This document shows positions 1 to 8,987 of a stretch of DNA of 34,525 nucleotides, piece by piece (within the stretch, counting starts at the first letter, position 1; each line of letters starts with the position of its first letter). Source of the DNA: Rubrivivax sp. (GTDB lineage: Bacteria > Pseudomonadota > Gammaproteobacteria > Burkholderiales > Burkholderiaceae_C); the NCBI GenBank assembly GCA_021297985.1, contig JAJTGU010000107.1, forward strand, positions 1 through 34,525, written 5' to 3'. The notes beneath the pieces were generated by a model. The model worked only from the letters and a program-made list of their open reading frames with translations. It was not told where the DNA came from and did no database searches. A program made the translations under genes and the position numbers.

Positions 1-1
1 C

Positions 2-886
<885 letters not shown>

Positions 887-935
887 ATCCAACACGCCTG
901 CGCCGCCGTTTCGTCGCCGCGGCAGGCGGTTCTGG

Positions 936-965
936 CGGTCCCGAACGGCATCCGGTCGGGAACCG
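936..965 (+). terminator. Imperfect inverted repeat after mdh
   Basis: About 50 bases beyond the mdh stop, the arm at 936-948 (CGGTCCCGAACGG) pairs with 952-965 (CCGGTCGGGAACCG) with one bulge and one mismatch around a 3-base loop. It could be a transcript-stabilising hairpin or a weak terminator, but there is no T-tract after it, so intrinsic termination is doubtful. Confidence 0.3.
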
Positions 966-1021
966 CGTGCGACGCGGCGCGATCGCAGGCGCAATGCAGG
1001 CTCCCCTCACAGGAGCCTGCC

Positions 1022-1390
1022 ATGAACCGCATCGTCACCCTCGTCGCCCTTGCCACTGCCGCTGTGTTCGCCCAAGCCCAGAACCTGGCGCCTCAGCAGG
1101 TGCAGATTCACGGACCCAGCGGCGCGAGTGCCGCCCAAACCGCCGAACTGCGTGGCCGCTACGAGCTGTCCGACGGGCGCGTGCTGGAACTGTCGGCACA
1201 GGGCCGGCAGCTGGTCGTCAACCTGGGCGATGCCGCCACCGTCACGCTGCGGGCGGTCGGCGACGGCCAGTACGCCAGCACCGACGGCCGTCTGCGTGTG
1301 CAGCCGACGCAGCACGCCAATGGCAACGTCAGTGGCCTGATGTTGACCGAACGGCGCGGCGACAACGCCTTGCGCACCGCATCGCGCTGA
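1022..1390 (+). CDS. Small secreted protein of unknown function
   Basis: 122-residue protein that I do not recognise. The N-terminus (MNRIVTLVALATAAVFAQAQ) is a classical Sec signal peptide with likely cleavage after A-Q-A near residue 19, so the mature protein of about 100 residues should be periplasmic. The mature part lacks cysteines and further membrane segments and is rich in short alternating stretches (GRYELSDGRVLELS, QLVVNLGD, VTLRAVGDGQYAS), which suggests a small beta-sheet domain. The start is well supported: AGGAG at 1011-1015 sits 6 bases before the ATG. It lies between mdh and the CitE-like gene, all on the same strand, with 135 bases separating it from mdh and 64 from the next gene. 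No function can be assigned. Confidence 0.75.
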   Translation: MNRIVTLVALATAAVFAQAQNLAPQQVQIHGPSGASAAQTAELRGRYELSDGRVLELSAQGRQLVVNLGDAATVTLRAVGDGQYASTDGRLRVQPTQHANGNVSGLMLTERRGDNALRTASR

Positions 1391-1454
1391 AGGCAGGTCG
1401 CGACGGCGCTACGCTCGCGGCAACGCCTGCCGACCTCCGAGCCTGACCGCCGCC

Positions 1455-2492
1455 ATGACCGAGCCAGCCCTCCACCCCCGCGACATCCTGTTCGACGCCG
1501 ACGAGCCCTTGCCACCGGCACTGCCCGTCTGCGACCACTACGCGGGGGTCGAAGTGCGGATGCGCAAGAGCCTGGCCTTGCAGGCCGAGCTGGGTCCGGT
1601 GTTCGACATCACGCTCGATCTCGAAGACGGCGCCCCGGTCGGCGGCGAGCGCGAGCACGCGGCACTGATCGCGGAGTTGCTGGGCAGCGCCGACAACCGC
1701 CACGGCCGGGTGGGCGTGAGGCTGCCGCAGGGCGACCATCCGGCCTTCGCCGACTGCGCGCGCGCCGTGCTCGCGGCCACGCGGGCACCGGCCTACCTGA
1801 TGTGCCCCAAGCTGCGCAGCGCGGCGGATTTCGACGACCTGGCCTGCCGGCTGGATGCCCTGGGCGCGAGCGCGGTGCCGCTTCACGGCCTGGTCGAAAC
1901 GCATGGTGCATTGCGCGACGTGGCGGCGCTGGCGGCGCACCCGCGCATCGAGTCGCTGTCGTTCGGCTTGATGGACTTCGTCTCGGCGCATCGTGGCGCG
2001 ATCCCTCGCTCGGCGATGTCGGCTGAAGGCCAGTTCGAACACCCGCTGGTGGTGCGCGCCAAGGTCGAGATCGCCGCCGCCTGCCACGCCGCAGCCAAGG
2101 TTCCGTCGCACTGCGTCGTGACCGAATTCCGCGACACGGCAGCGCTGGCCGATGCCGCCCGCCGCGCGATGCTGCATCTTGGCTACCTGCGGATGTGGAG
2201 CATTCACCCGGCGCAGGTCCGCGTGATCGTCGACTCCTTCGCGCCGACCGTCGCCGAGGTCGACGAAGCGGCCGAGATCGTGGTGGCCGCGGCAGCCGCC
2301 GGCTGGGCACCGATCGCCCACCGCAGCGGCGGCCACGACACCCTGCACGACCGCGCCAGCTACCGCTACTTCTGGCAGGTGCTCGAACGCGCCGCGCGCA
2401 CCAGCATCGCCGGCGTGCCCGCCTTGCCGGGGGAGTTGCGGGCACGCTGGTTTGCGCCGACGGTGCCAACCGCGCCCGCAGTCCGGCGCTGA
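1455..2492 (+). CDS. CitE-like HpcH/HpaI-family CoA-ester lyase
   Basis: 345-residue member of the HpcH/HpaI aldolase / citrate lyase beta-subunit superfamily (TIM barrel, Mg2+-dependent cleavage of acyl-CoA esters such as citryl-CoA or malyl-CoA). Signatures are the early R-x-x-K region (VRMRKSLALQ), the acidic metal-site stretch ITLDLEDGAP (residues about 52-61), the glycine-containing SFGLMDFVS segment and MWSIHPAQVRVI, corresponding to the conserved C-terminal K/SIHP motif. No citrate lyase alpha, gamma (CitF, CitD) or CitC/CitX genes are nearby, so this is a stand-alone CitE-like enzyme and not part of a fermentative citrate lyase complex. The substrate is uncertain. Start ATG at 1455 has a weak ribosome-binding site; no better in-frame start fits the family N-terminus. 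Co-orientation with mdh suggests a role near the TCA cycle (inference). Confidence 0.88.
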   Translation: MTEPALHPRDILFDADEPLPPALPVCDHYAGVEVRMRKSLALQAELGPVFDITLDLEDGAPVGGEREHAALIAELLGSADNRHGRVGVRLPQGDHPAFADCARAVLAATRAPAYLMCPKLRSAADFDDLACRLDALGASAVPLHGLVETHGALRDVAALAAHPRIESLSFGLMDFVSAHRGAIPRSAMSAEGQFEHPLVVRAKVEIAAACHAAAKVPSHCVVTEFRDTAALADAARRAMLHLGYLRMWSIHPAQVRVIVDSFAPTVAEVDEAAEIVVAAAAAGWAPIAHRSGGHDTLHDRASYRYFWQVLERAARTSIAGVPALPGELRARWFAPTVPTAPAVRR

Positions 2493-2623
2493 TCCACCGC
2501 CGCAGTGCCCGGCCACCGGCTGAGGGCAATTCATCACACTGCTGCGCTGCAGCATTCAAGTTCGCACAATTCCTGCCGATCAAGACGATTCCCCCTGTCA
2601 GACCTGCAAGGAGTGCAACCTCG

Positions 2624-2767
2624 ATGACGACCCTGGCCCTGGCCCTGGCCCTCGTGCCCCTGTTGTTTGCCACCGGCTTTCTCACCTGGACCATGCTGAT
2701 GGGCGCGCGCGAGCAGGCGCGCTCCGACGCCTGGGCCGAGAAGTGGGCCCGCGACAACCAGCGCTGA
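2624..2767 (+). CDS. 47-residue single-pass membrane protein
   Basis: Short gene supported by a good Shine-Dalgarno (AAGGAG at 2609-2614, about 10 bases before ATG) and by a strong terminator 23 bases after its TGA. The product starts MTTLALALALVPLLFATGF, has one hydrophobic segment at about residues 4-27 and a short charged C-terminal tail (REQARSDAWAEKWARDNQR). It is therefore probably an inner-membrane miniprotein with the tail on the cytoplasmic side. The upstream 131-base gap (2493-2623) is AT-richer than its surroundings (for example TTCAAGTTCGCACAATTCC), so it may have its own promoter. I do not recognise a family; the alternative is that it is an unexpressed leader-like ORF, but the ribosome-binding site and terminator argue against that. 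Confidence 0.7.
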   Translation: MTTLALALALVPLLFATGFLTWTMLMGAREQARSDAWAEKWARDNQR

Positions 2768-2790
2768 AGCGACCGCTCGCCATAGATCCG

Positions 2791-2825
2791 ACGGCCCGCG
2801 CCCCCGCGGGCCGTTTTCTTTTGTT
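2791..2825 (+). terminator. Rho-independent terminator
   Basis: A perfect 10-bp stem (ACGGCCCGCG at 2791-2800 with CGCGGGCCGT at 2805-2814) encloses a CCCC loop and is followed by the T-rich tract TTTCTTTTGTT. It ends the transcript of the 47-residue membrane protein gene and insulates the PBP1A gene that follows. Confidence 0.9.
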
Positions 2826-2867
2826 GCAGCAGGCGGCCTGGGCGTTCGGGCTTGGTAGCCTCCCGGC

Positions 2868-5312
2868 GTGATCCGTTCGACGCTGCTTCGGCGACTTCCG
2901 CTGCTTTCGACCCGCCCGCGCCGCCTGGACCGCGGCGTCTTCGTGCTCAGTCTGGTGCTTCTGGCGCTGGCGGTGGTGGCCTTGCTGGCGATGCTGGCGG
3001 CTGCGATCTGGGTCGCCTGGACCTGGAGCCAATTGCCACCGCTGGACCGGGTCCGCGAGTACCGGCCCCGCCAGCACCTGCAGGTCGTGACCCGCGAGGG
3101 CATCGAAATCGCGCAGTTCGGCGCCGAACGACGCCTCTTCGTCCCCTATGAGCAGGTGCCGCAGCGGTTGAAGGACGCGGTGCTGGCGATCGAGGACACC
3201 GGCTTCTACGAACATGGCGGCGTCAGCCTGCGGGGCGTCGCGCGCGCGGCGCTCGCCAACCTCACCGGTGGCACGCCGCAGGGCGCGTCGACCCTGACGC
3301 AGCAGGTCGCCCGCACCTTCTACCTGAGCACGCGCCGCACCGCCGAGCGAAAGCTCAAGGAGCTGCTGCTGGCCTTGCAGATCGAGAGCGAGCTCAGCAA
3401 GGACCAGATCTTCGAGCTGTACCTGAACCAGATCTTCCTCGGTCAACGCGCCTACGGCTTCGGTGCCGCGGCGATGACGTACTTCGGCAAGCCGCTGGAC
3501 ACGCTGTCGATTGCCGAGACCGCGATGCTCGCCGGCCTGCCGCAGAACCCGATCCACGCCAACCCGGTGGCGAACTTCGATCGCGCCCGCAAGCGCCAGC
3601 TGCTCGTGCTCGAGCGGATGGCCGAGACCGGCAAGATCAGCGCCACGGAGAAGCAGGCCGCCATCGCCGAGGCCCTGGTGCTGCGCAACCTGCGGACCAG
3701 CAATCTGGAGGCCGACCACGTCGCCGAAATGGCGCGGGCGGCAGTGGTCGAACGCTTTGGCGAAGAGGCCGCCTACAGCCAGGGCATCCGCGTCGAGACC
3801 ACGGTGCGCGCCGCCGACCAGCGCGCGGCCTACCAGGCGTTGCGCCGCGCCGTGCTGGCCCATGAGCGCAAGCAGAAGTGGCGCGGACCCGAAGCGACGG
3901 TCGAGTTGCCGCCCGAACCGCGCCCCGGCGATGCCGTCGGCCAGGCCAGGCTCGCGACTGCCGTGGCTGCAGCCTTCCGCGACCGTCGCGACGACGAGGA
4001 TCTGCGCCTGGCGCTGGTGTTGTCGGCCAGCCCCCAGGAAGTCCGCGTGCAACGCCCCGATGGCAGCGTGCTCAGGGTCGCCGGTGAAGGCTTGCGGCTG
4101 GTGCAGTCGGCCCTGCAGGCCAACGCGCCAGCCGCGCTGGCCCTGCGCCGCGGCTCGCTGCTGCGTGTGATCAAGCGCCGGGTCGTGCCACGCGACGGCG
4201 GTGCCGCCTTCGACGGCTGGTCGGTCGCGCAGTGGCCAGGCGCCAACGGGGCCTTTGTTGCGCTCGACCCCGGCACCGGGCACATCCGCGCGCTGGTCGG
4301 TGGCTTTGACTTCGGCCGCGGTCAGTTCAACCGCGCGACCCAGGCCTGGCGGCAGCCGGGTTCAGCGTTCAAGCCCTTCGTCTATTCGGCGGCCTTCGAA
4401 CGCGGGCTGATGCCCGAGACCCTCGTCGACGATGCGCCCCTGCTCAACCCCGACGGCAGCACGCCCAGCTGGAACCCGGGCAACAGCGACGGCAAGTTCG
4501 ACGGCGAGATCACGGTGCGCGAGGCCATGGTGCGCAGCAAGAACCTGGTCAGCATCCGCGTGCTGCAGGACCTGGGCGTCTGGCGGGCGCTGGGCTGGGT
4601 CGAACGCTTCGGCTTCGACCGCAGGAAGCACCCGGCCGACCTGACGCTGGCCCTGGGTGCCGGCGGCACGACACCGCTGCAGATGGCCGCGGCCTACGCC
4701 GTCTTCGCCAACGGTGGCCATCGCACCGCGCCGATGCTGATCCAGCGCATCGTCGACGGCGAGGGCAAGGTTTTGTTCGAAGCCCCGCCGCCACCGCCGC
4801 TGGACGGGAGCACGCGGGTGATTTCCCCGCGCAACGTGTTCCTGGTGTCCAGCCTGCTGGCCGACGTGACGTCGCGGGGGACCGCGGCGCGTGCCCGCGG
4901 CAACCTGCCGCGCGGCGATCTGTACGGCAAGACCGGGACCACCAACGACGCCGTGGACGCCTGGTTCGCCGGCTGGGCGACCGGCGCGGTGGCCGTGGCC
5001 TGGATCGGCTACGACACGCCGAAGAGTCTGGGCGAACGCGAAACCGGGGGTGGCCTGGCGCTGCCGATGTGGGTCGACGCGATGACGGTCATGACCCAGG
5101 GTGTGCCGGCCCGCACGCTGGCGCCACCGGGCGACGTGGTGCAGGTGGCCGGCGGTGACTGGCGCTATGTCGAGTGGAGCGATGGCGGAGGCAAGGCGCG
5201 CATCGGCACGCCGGTGGACCTTGCCGGTGCGCCCGGCGCGCCAGACCCGGCCGCGACGGCGGCGAGCGCAGCCGTGCACGGCCCCGAGCCGGCGGCATCC
5301 GCGCCACGCTGA
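2868..5312 (+). CDS. mrcA: Penicillin-binding protein 1A (bifunctional class A PBP)
   Basis: 814-residue class A PBP that polymerises lipid II and cross-links peptidoglycan on the periplasmic face of the inner membrane. Order of parts: basic cytoplasmic N-terminus, one membrane anchor at about 24-50, GT51 glycosyltransferase domain with catalytic E109 in EDTGFYEHGG and the GASTLTQQVART and KELLLALQIE motifs, an intervening OB-like region at about 310-470, then the transpeptidase domain with S499-A-F-K502, S557-K-N and K688-T-G. All catalytic motifs are present. The C-terminus is an Ala/Pro-rich tail. The start is GTG at 2868, chosen because the membrane anchor then begins at the usual distance; no strong ribosome-binding site is visible. 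Class A PBP assignment is firm; 1A instead of 1B rests on length, the insert between the domains and overall resemblance. Confidence 0.95.
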   Translation: MIRSTLLRRLPLLSTRPRRLDRGVFVLSLVLLALAVVALLAMLAAAIWVAWTWSQLPPLDRVREYRPRQHLQVVTREGIEIAQFGAERRLFVPYEQVPQRLKDAVLAIEDTGFYEHGGVSLRGVARAALANLTGGTPQGASTLTQQVARTFYLSTRRTAERKLKELLLALQIESELSKDQIFELYLNQIFLGQRAYGFGAAAMTYFGKPLDTLSIAETAMLAGLPQNPIHANPVANFDRARKRQLLVLERMAETGKISATEKQAAIAEALVLRNLRTSNLEADHVAEMARAAVVERFGEEAAYSQGIRVETTVRAADQRAAYQALRRAVLAHERKQKWRGPEATVELPPEPRPGDAVGQARLATAVAAAFRDRRDDEDLRLALVLSASPQEVRVQRPDGSVLRVAGEGLRLVQSALQANAPAALALRRGSLLRVIKRRVVPRDGGAAFDGWSVAQWPGANGAFVALDPGTGHIRALVGGFDFGRGQFNRATQAWRQPGSAFKPFVYSAAFERGLMPETLVDDAPLLNPDGSTPSWNPGNSDGKFDGEITVREAMVRSKNLVSIRVLQDLGVWRALGWVERFGFDRRKHPADLTLALGAGGTTPLQMAAAYAVFANGGHRTAPMLIQRIVDGEGKVLFEAPPPPPLDGSTRVISPRNVFLVSSLLADVTSRGTAARARGNLPRGDLYGKTGTTNDAVDAWFAGWATGAVAVAWIGYDTPKSLGERETGGGLALPMWVDAMTVMTQGVPARTLAPPGDVVQVAGGDWRYVEWSDGGGKARIGTPVDLAGAPGAPDPAATAASAAVHGPEPAASAPR

Positions 5313-5325
5313 CGCCCCCGGCCGC

Positions 5326-6760
5326 TCAGGGCGCCAGCGCCTGGGCGTGGTCGTACAGCGCTTCGAGCAGGTGTTGCGCGCGTTCGTCTTCGCGCTCGGT
5401 CGCGGCCTCGGCCAGCAGGTCCAGCTTCTCGAAGTAGTCCGCCAGTCCCGGTCGGCCCGGCCCGCCTTCGAGCAGGCGCTGATGGCAATGCGCCTGCCAG
5501 CGCTCGCGCTCCTCGTCCGTCAGCGTCTGCGGGAAGCTGCGCGCGCGGTAGCGGAACAGCAGCTCGGCCAATCGCTCGTCTTCGAAGGCCGGCGCGCGGC
5601 GGGTGACGGTGTCGGCCAGTTGCTCCGGGCTCAGCGCGCGCAAACGGTCGAGCAGGCGGCGGTCGCTTTCGGGCACGAAGCCGCCGTACAGGTCGGCATC
5701 CACGTCCACGGGCTCGCCGCTTGTGGGTCGGGCGTAAACATCGCGCCACAGGGCTTGCAGGGCAGGAAGCTGTGCCGCGCTCCGGGCGTGCCGCTGGGCC
5801 AGGTCCAGATCGAGTCCCCAGCGTTCGGCGGCGTTGCCCAGCACATTGAGGTTGCCGATGACGATGGGCGACTTGTTGATGTGGATGCTCTTGATCGGCA
5901 AACGGCTCGTGCCCTCGGGCAGATCGTCGCTGCGGACAAACAGGCGCTGTCGCACGGCGTCGGCGTCCAGGCCCGCAAGCTCTGCCGGGTCCTGGGCCAG
6001 GTCCCAGACCAGCACCTCGTTCTTGTTCGTCGGGTGCATCGCCAGCGGCCAGACCACGGCCAGAAAGCCACGCTCCACCGGGTAGCGGCCCGACAGGTGC
6101 ACAAACGGCCGGTCGAACGCCATCTCGGCACGCACGCCGTCCTTGCTGCGCAGCTTCAGGCAGAAGTCCCACAGCCGCGGCTGGCGCTGGCGGATCAAAC
6201 GCGCCAGCGCGATCGTCGCCCGGACGTCCGACAGCGCATCGTGCGCGGCCTCGTGGACCAGTCCATTGGCACGCGCCAGGTCCTCGAGCCGGAATGACGG
6301 CCGGCCGGCCACCGGGCCCTCCGTGTAGCGCGGCCATTCGATGCCCTCGGGCCGCAACGCCCAGCAGCAGCGCACCACGTCCTGCAGGTCCCAGCGGCTG
6401 CAGCCGTTGCGCCATTCGCGGGCGTAGGGGTCGGCGAGGTTGCGCCAGAGCAGGAAGCGCGTGAACTCGTCGTCGAAACGGATGCTGTTGGAGTTCAGCC
6501 TCGATGCGTGCCGCAAACCCGGCCTCCGGCAGACCGTGTTCGGCCACCTGCTGCGGCAGCTGTCCCGTGATCAGCACGCTCTCGGGATCGGGCAGCACAT
6601 CGGGCGCCGGCCGGGCCAGCCAGTTCACCGGCGGCTCGATCTCGTTCAACTCAAGATCGGTGCGCACACCGGCAAACTGGACCGGCCGGTCCACCCGCGG
6701 GTCGCGCCCGGTGGTCTCGTAGTCGTGCCAGAAGAAGCTGTCGCTGAAGCTGCTTGCCAT
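5326..6760 (-). pseudogene. sbcB: Exonuclease I, broken by an internal out-of-frame deletion
   Basis: Exodeoxyribonuclease I degrades single-stranded DNA 3' to 5' and acts in recombination and mismatch repair. The first part begins at ATG 6760 (MASSFSDSFFWHDYETTG, with the DEDDh Asp and Glu of motif I) and runs to AARIEAEL near 6495. The second part, in another frame, resumes at NSIRFDDEFTRF (motif II Asp) and continues to a normal C-terminus at 5326, including AHDALSDVRATIA (His/Asp of motif III), HINKSP and RYRARSFPQTL. Compared with the E. coli protein, about 10 residues around the expected P-x-T-C-x-x-G-Y are missing; the gap fits a loss of about 29 bases, which is not a multiple of three. 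No other damage is seen, so this is either a very recent mutation or an assembly error. A TTG at 6516 opens the second frame but would remove motif I. It is probably cotranscribed with the two genes upstream on the minus strand. Confidence 0.88.
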
Positions 6761-6828
6761 CGGCGGCACGATAGCCCAAGCCGTCGCGCACGCGGCGCGG
6801 CGTGCGATGGCGGCACCGGCTACAGGCG

Positions 6829-7323
6829 CTACAGGCGATGCAGCGGCGTTTCGAGCGCTCGCACCAGTGGATGCGCCGGAGAGGCCACCTGCAACGCCAG
6901 CGTGTGCAGGTCGTCCAGTCCATGGCTTTCGCGCAGCAGCCACCGGCGCTTGCCGTCGCGCGTGGTCACGGCCAGGGCCGGTGCGCGCCACATCGCCCAC
7001 CAGGGCCTCAGTTCAACCGTCTCGATCTGGTCCCAGCGCACACGACGGCGCAGTCCAAGGCTGTCGGGCAGATGCAAGCCCTCGGCGTCGGCCTTGGACG
7101 GCATCAGGGCCCAGGTGAGCAGGGCGGCGCTCGCGGTCGCACCCATCAGGAAGAAGGTCTCCGGCCAGACGAACGGTGCACCCTCCAGCCACTTCAGCGC
7201 GCGGCTCAGCACCGCGCCGGTCAACGCCCCGGTGGCACTGAGGCGCCAGATTGCCGGCAGGCGCGGCCGCAGCACCACACCCTTCGATGCTCGCCCTGGC
7301 CCTGGCGGCACAGCACCTGCCAA
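6829..7323 (-). CDS. Small membrane protein with PH-like domain
   Basis: Up to 164 residues; function unknown. Two hydrophobic segments (around LSATGALTGAVLSRAL and FVWPETFFLMGATASAALLTWAL) precede a C-terminal stretch of about 70 residues that resembles bacterial PH-like domains: LGLRRRVRWDQIETVELR, then LAVTTRDGKRRWLL and DLHTLALQV. This layout, helices followed by a PH fold, is common in small uncharacterised inner-membrane proteins; the match is by eye only. The gene follows the FabH-like gene with about 5 bases between stop and the TTG at 7323, so translational coupling is likely. The exact start is uncertain: a GTG 12 bases inside is an alternative. The stop lies in a 9-bp tandem duplication (CTACAGGCG twice at 6820-6837). 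It is 68 bases upstream of sbcB. Confidence 0.65.
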   Translation of the reverse strand: MAGAVPPGPGRASKGVVLRPRLPAIWRLSATGALTGAVLSRALKWLEGAPFVWPETFFLMGATASAALLTWALMPSKADAEGLHLPDSLGLRRRVRWDQIETVELRPWWAMWRAPALAVTTRDGKRRWLLRESHGLDDLHTLALQVASPAHPLVRALETPLHRL

Positions 7324-7328
7324 GGGCG

Positions 7329-8450
7329 TCAGAGCTTCGTCACCACGACGCTGCCCACCGAGTAGCCGGCGCCGAAGCTGCAGATCACGCCCAGGTCGCC
7401 AGCGCGCAGGTCGGCACGGTGTTCATGGAACGCGATGATCGATCCGGCGGACGCCGTGTTGGCGTACTCGCTCAGGATGATCGGTGCCAGGTCGTCGCCG
7501 ACGTCCCGGCCGACGAGCTTCTTGACGACCAGCTGGTTCATGCCCAGGTTGGCCTGGTGCAGCCAGAAGCGCCGCACCTTCGTCGGCTCGTGGCCCAGGC
7601 GTGCAAGGTGGCGCTCGATGTGCGCCGCGGCCATCGGCACCACCTCCTTGAACACCTTGCGGCCTTCCTGCATGAAGGTCTTGTCGCGGGCGTCGGGGTC
7701 GGTGTCCTCGCAGCGGTTCAGGAAGCCGGCGTTGTTGCGGATGTTGTTCGAGAACAGGGTCGCGAGCTGGGTCCCGTCGATGCTCCAGCGCTCGGAACCG
7801 ATGGCCGTGCCGGCGGCCTCGACCACGATGGCGGTGCAGACATCGCCGAAGATGAAATGGCAATCGCGGTCGCGCCACTCGAGGTGCGCCGAGGTGATCT
7901 CGGGGTTGACGATGAGCACGCACTTCGCCGTACCGCAGCGCACCGCGTTGGCGGCCTGTTCGAGCGCAAAGGTCGCCGACGAGCAGGCCACGTTCATGTC
8001 GAAGCCATAGCCGCCGGCACCCAGCGCCTGCTGGATCTCGACCGCCATGGCCGGGTAGGCACGCTGCATGTTGGCGGCGGCGCAGAGCACGGCATCGACG
8101 TCGGAAGCGCTGCGGCCAGCTGCCGCCAGCGCGCGCCGGCCCGCGGCGACCGCGATCTCGGCCATCAGCGACAGCTCATCGTCGCGCCGCGGCTCCAGAC
8201 GCGGCCGCATGCGCGCGGGGTCGAGCACGCCGGCCTTGTCGATGACGTAGCGCTGCCGGATGCCCGAGGCCTTCTCGATGAACTCGACGCTGGAGTGCAC
8301 GATGGCCGGTCGCGTGCCAGCGGCGATCTCGCCAGCGTGCTGCGCGTTCTGGAGGTCGGCGTAGGCGTTGAACGAGGCGACCAGCTCGGCGTTGGAGATG
8401 GTGTTCTCGGGCCGCCACAGGCCGGTGCCGGTGATGACGGGGTCTTTCAT
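7329..8450 (-). CDS. Beta-ketoacyl-ACP synthase III-like protein
   Basis: 373-residue thiolase-fold condensing enzyme of the FabH family, which joins an acyl-CoA starter to malonyl-ACP. The Cys-His-Asn triad is complete: C156 in NVACSSATFALEQA, H298 in WLHQANLGMNQ and N331 in EYANTASAGSI; the C-terminal SFGAGYSVGSVVV glycine-rich loop is also present. It is some 55 residues longer than housekeeping FabH (about 317), with extra residues in the N-terminal quarter (for example NAYADLQNAQHAGEIAAGTRPAI), so it is a FabH paralogue possibly with a different starter specificity. No other fab genes flank it. Start ATG at 8450 gives the family N-terminus PVITGTGLWRPENTISN; longer readings upstream overlap the divergent GNAT gene. 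Only 25 bases separate the two divergent starts. Confidence 0.9.
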   Translation of the reverse strand: MKDPVITGTGLWRPENTISNAELVASFNAYADLQNAQHAGEIAAGTRPAIVHSSVEFIEKASGIRQRYVIDKAGVLDPARMRPRLEPRRDDELSLMAEIAVAAGRRALAAAGRSASDVDAVLCAAANMQRAYPAMAVEIQQALGAGGYGFDMNVACSSATFALEQAANAVRCGTAKCVLIVNPEITSAHLEWRDRDCHFIFGDVCTAIVVEAAGTAIGSERWSIDGTQLATLFSNNIRNNAGFLNRCEDTDPDARDKTFMQEGRKVFKEVVPMAAAHIERHLARLGHEPTKVRRFWLHQANLGMNQLVVKKLVGRDVGDDLAPIILSEYANTASAGSIIAFHEHRADLRAGDLGVICSFGAGYSVGSVVVTKL

Positions 8451-8475
8451 GTCCGTCAGTGTAGGCTGGCGCCCC

Positions 8476-8943
8476 ATGAACATCCGAATCGACGACCTGC
8501 AAGGCCCCGAGATCCGCGCGCTGCTCGAGGAACATCTGCGCCACATGCACAGCCTGTCGCCGCCTGAGAGCGTGCATGCGCTGGACCTGACCGGCCTGCA
8601 GCGCCCGGAGGTGACGTTCTGGACCGCCTGGACGCAGGCCGAAGGCGGCGAGCTGATGGGCTGCGGCGCGCTCAAGCAGATCGGCCCGCTGCACGGCGAG
8701 ATCAAGTCCATGCGCACGGCCGAAGCCTTCCGCGGCCAGGGCGTGGCGCGTGCCATGCTCGGCCTCATCGTGCAGACCGCACGCGAGCGCGGTTGGCAGC
8801 GGCTGAGCCTGGAGACCGGAGCCGAGCCCGGTTTCGAGGCCGCACGCAAGCTCTACGAGGCCTTCGGATTCGGCTACTGCGGTCCTTTCGAAGGCTACCG
8901 GGAAGATCCGAACAGCGTCTTCATGACCCGGACACTCGATTGA
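8476..8943 (+). CDS. GNAT-family N-acetyltransferase
   Basis: 155-residue cytoplasmic acetyl-CoA-dependent acetyltransferase. The core is visible: beta strand 4 and motif A in GEIKSMRTAEAFRGQGVARAML (R-G-Q-G-V-A is the pyrophosphate-binding loop), followed by motif B in AARKLYEAFGFGYCGPFEGY and the terminal VFMTRTL strand. It resembles the YjgM/PhnO-like small GNATs in which a YxxFGF..GPF.GYxxDPxSVFM ending is conserved. Substrate is unknown. ATG at 8476 lies 25 bases from the divergent FabH-like start, leaving almost no room for a leader. A T-A-G-G-C-T hexamer at about 8462-8467 could be a -10 element of a nearly leaderless transcript (inference). The ExbB-like gene begins 44 bases after its stop. 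Confidence 0.88.
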   Translation: MNIRIDDLQGPEIRALLEEHLRHMHSLSPPESVHALDLTGLQRPEVTFWTAWTQAEGGELMGCGALKQIGPLHGEIKSMRTAEAFRGQGVARAMLGLIVQTARERGWQRLSLETGAEPGFEAARKLYEAFGFGYCGPFEGYREDPNSVFMTRTLD

Positions 8944-8987
8944 CCCGCGCCCGAAAACAAAAAAGCACCCACACGCCAGCCTCGACC

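Noticed and set aside
2634..2655. CCCTGG repeat as a tandem repeat element
   Set aside because: It encodes the Leu-Ala signal-like stretch of the small membrane protein; ordinary coding repetition.
2682..4283. Long open frame on the minus strand opposite PBP1A
   Set aside because: Shadow ORF caused by high GC and codon bias; the plus-strand protein has all catalytic motifs.
5326..6516. A 396-codon reading frame with a TTG start as the true exonuclease I gene
   Set aside because: It lacks the N-terminal HDYET motif I, which is present in another frame just upstream. It is the 3' part of a broken gene.
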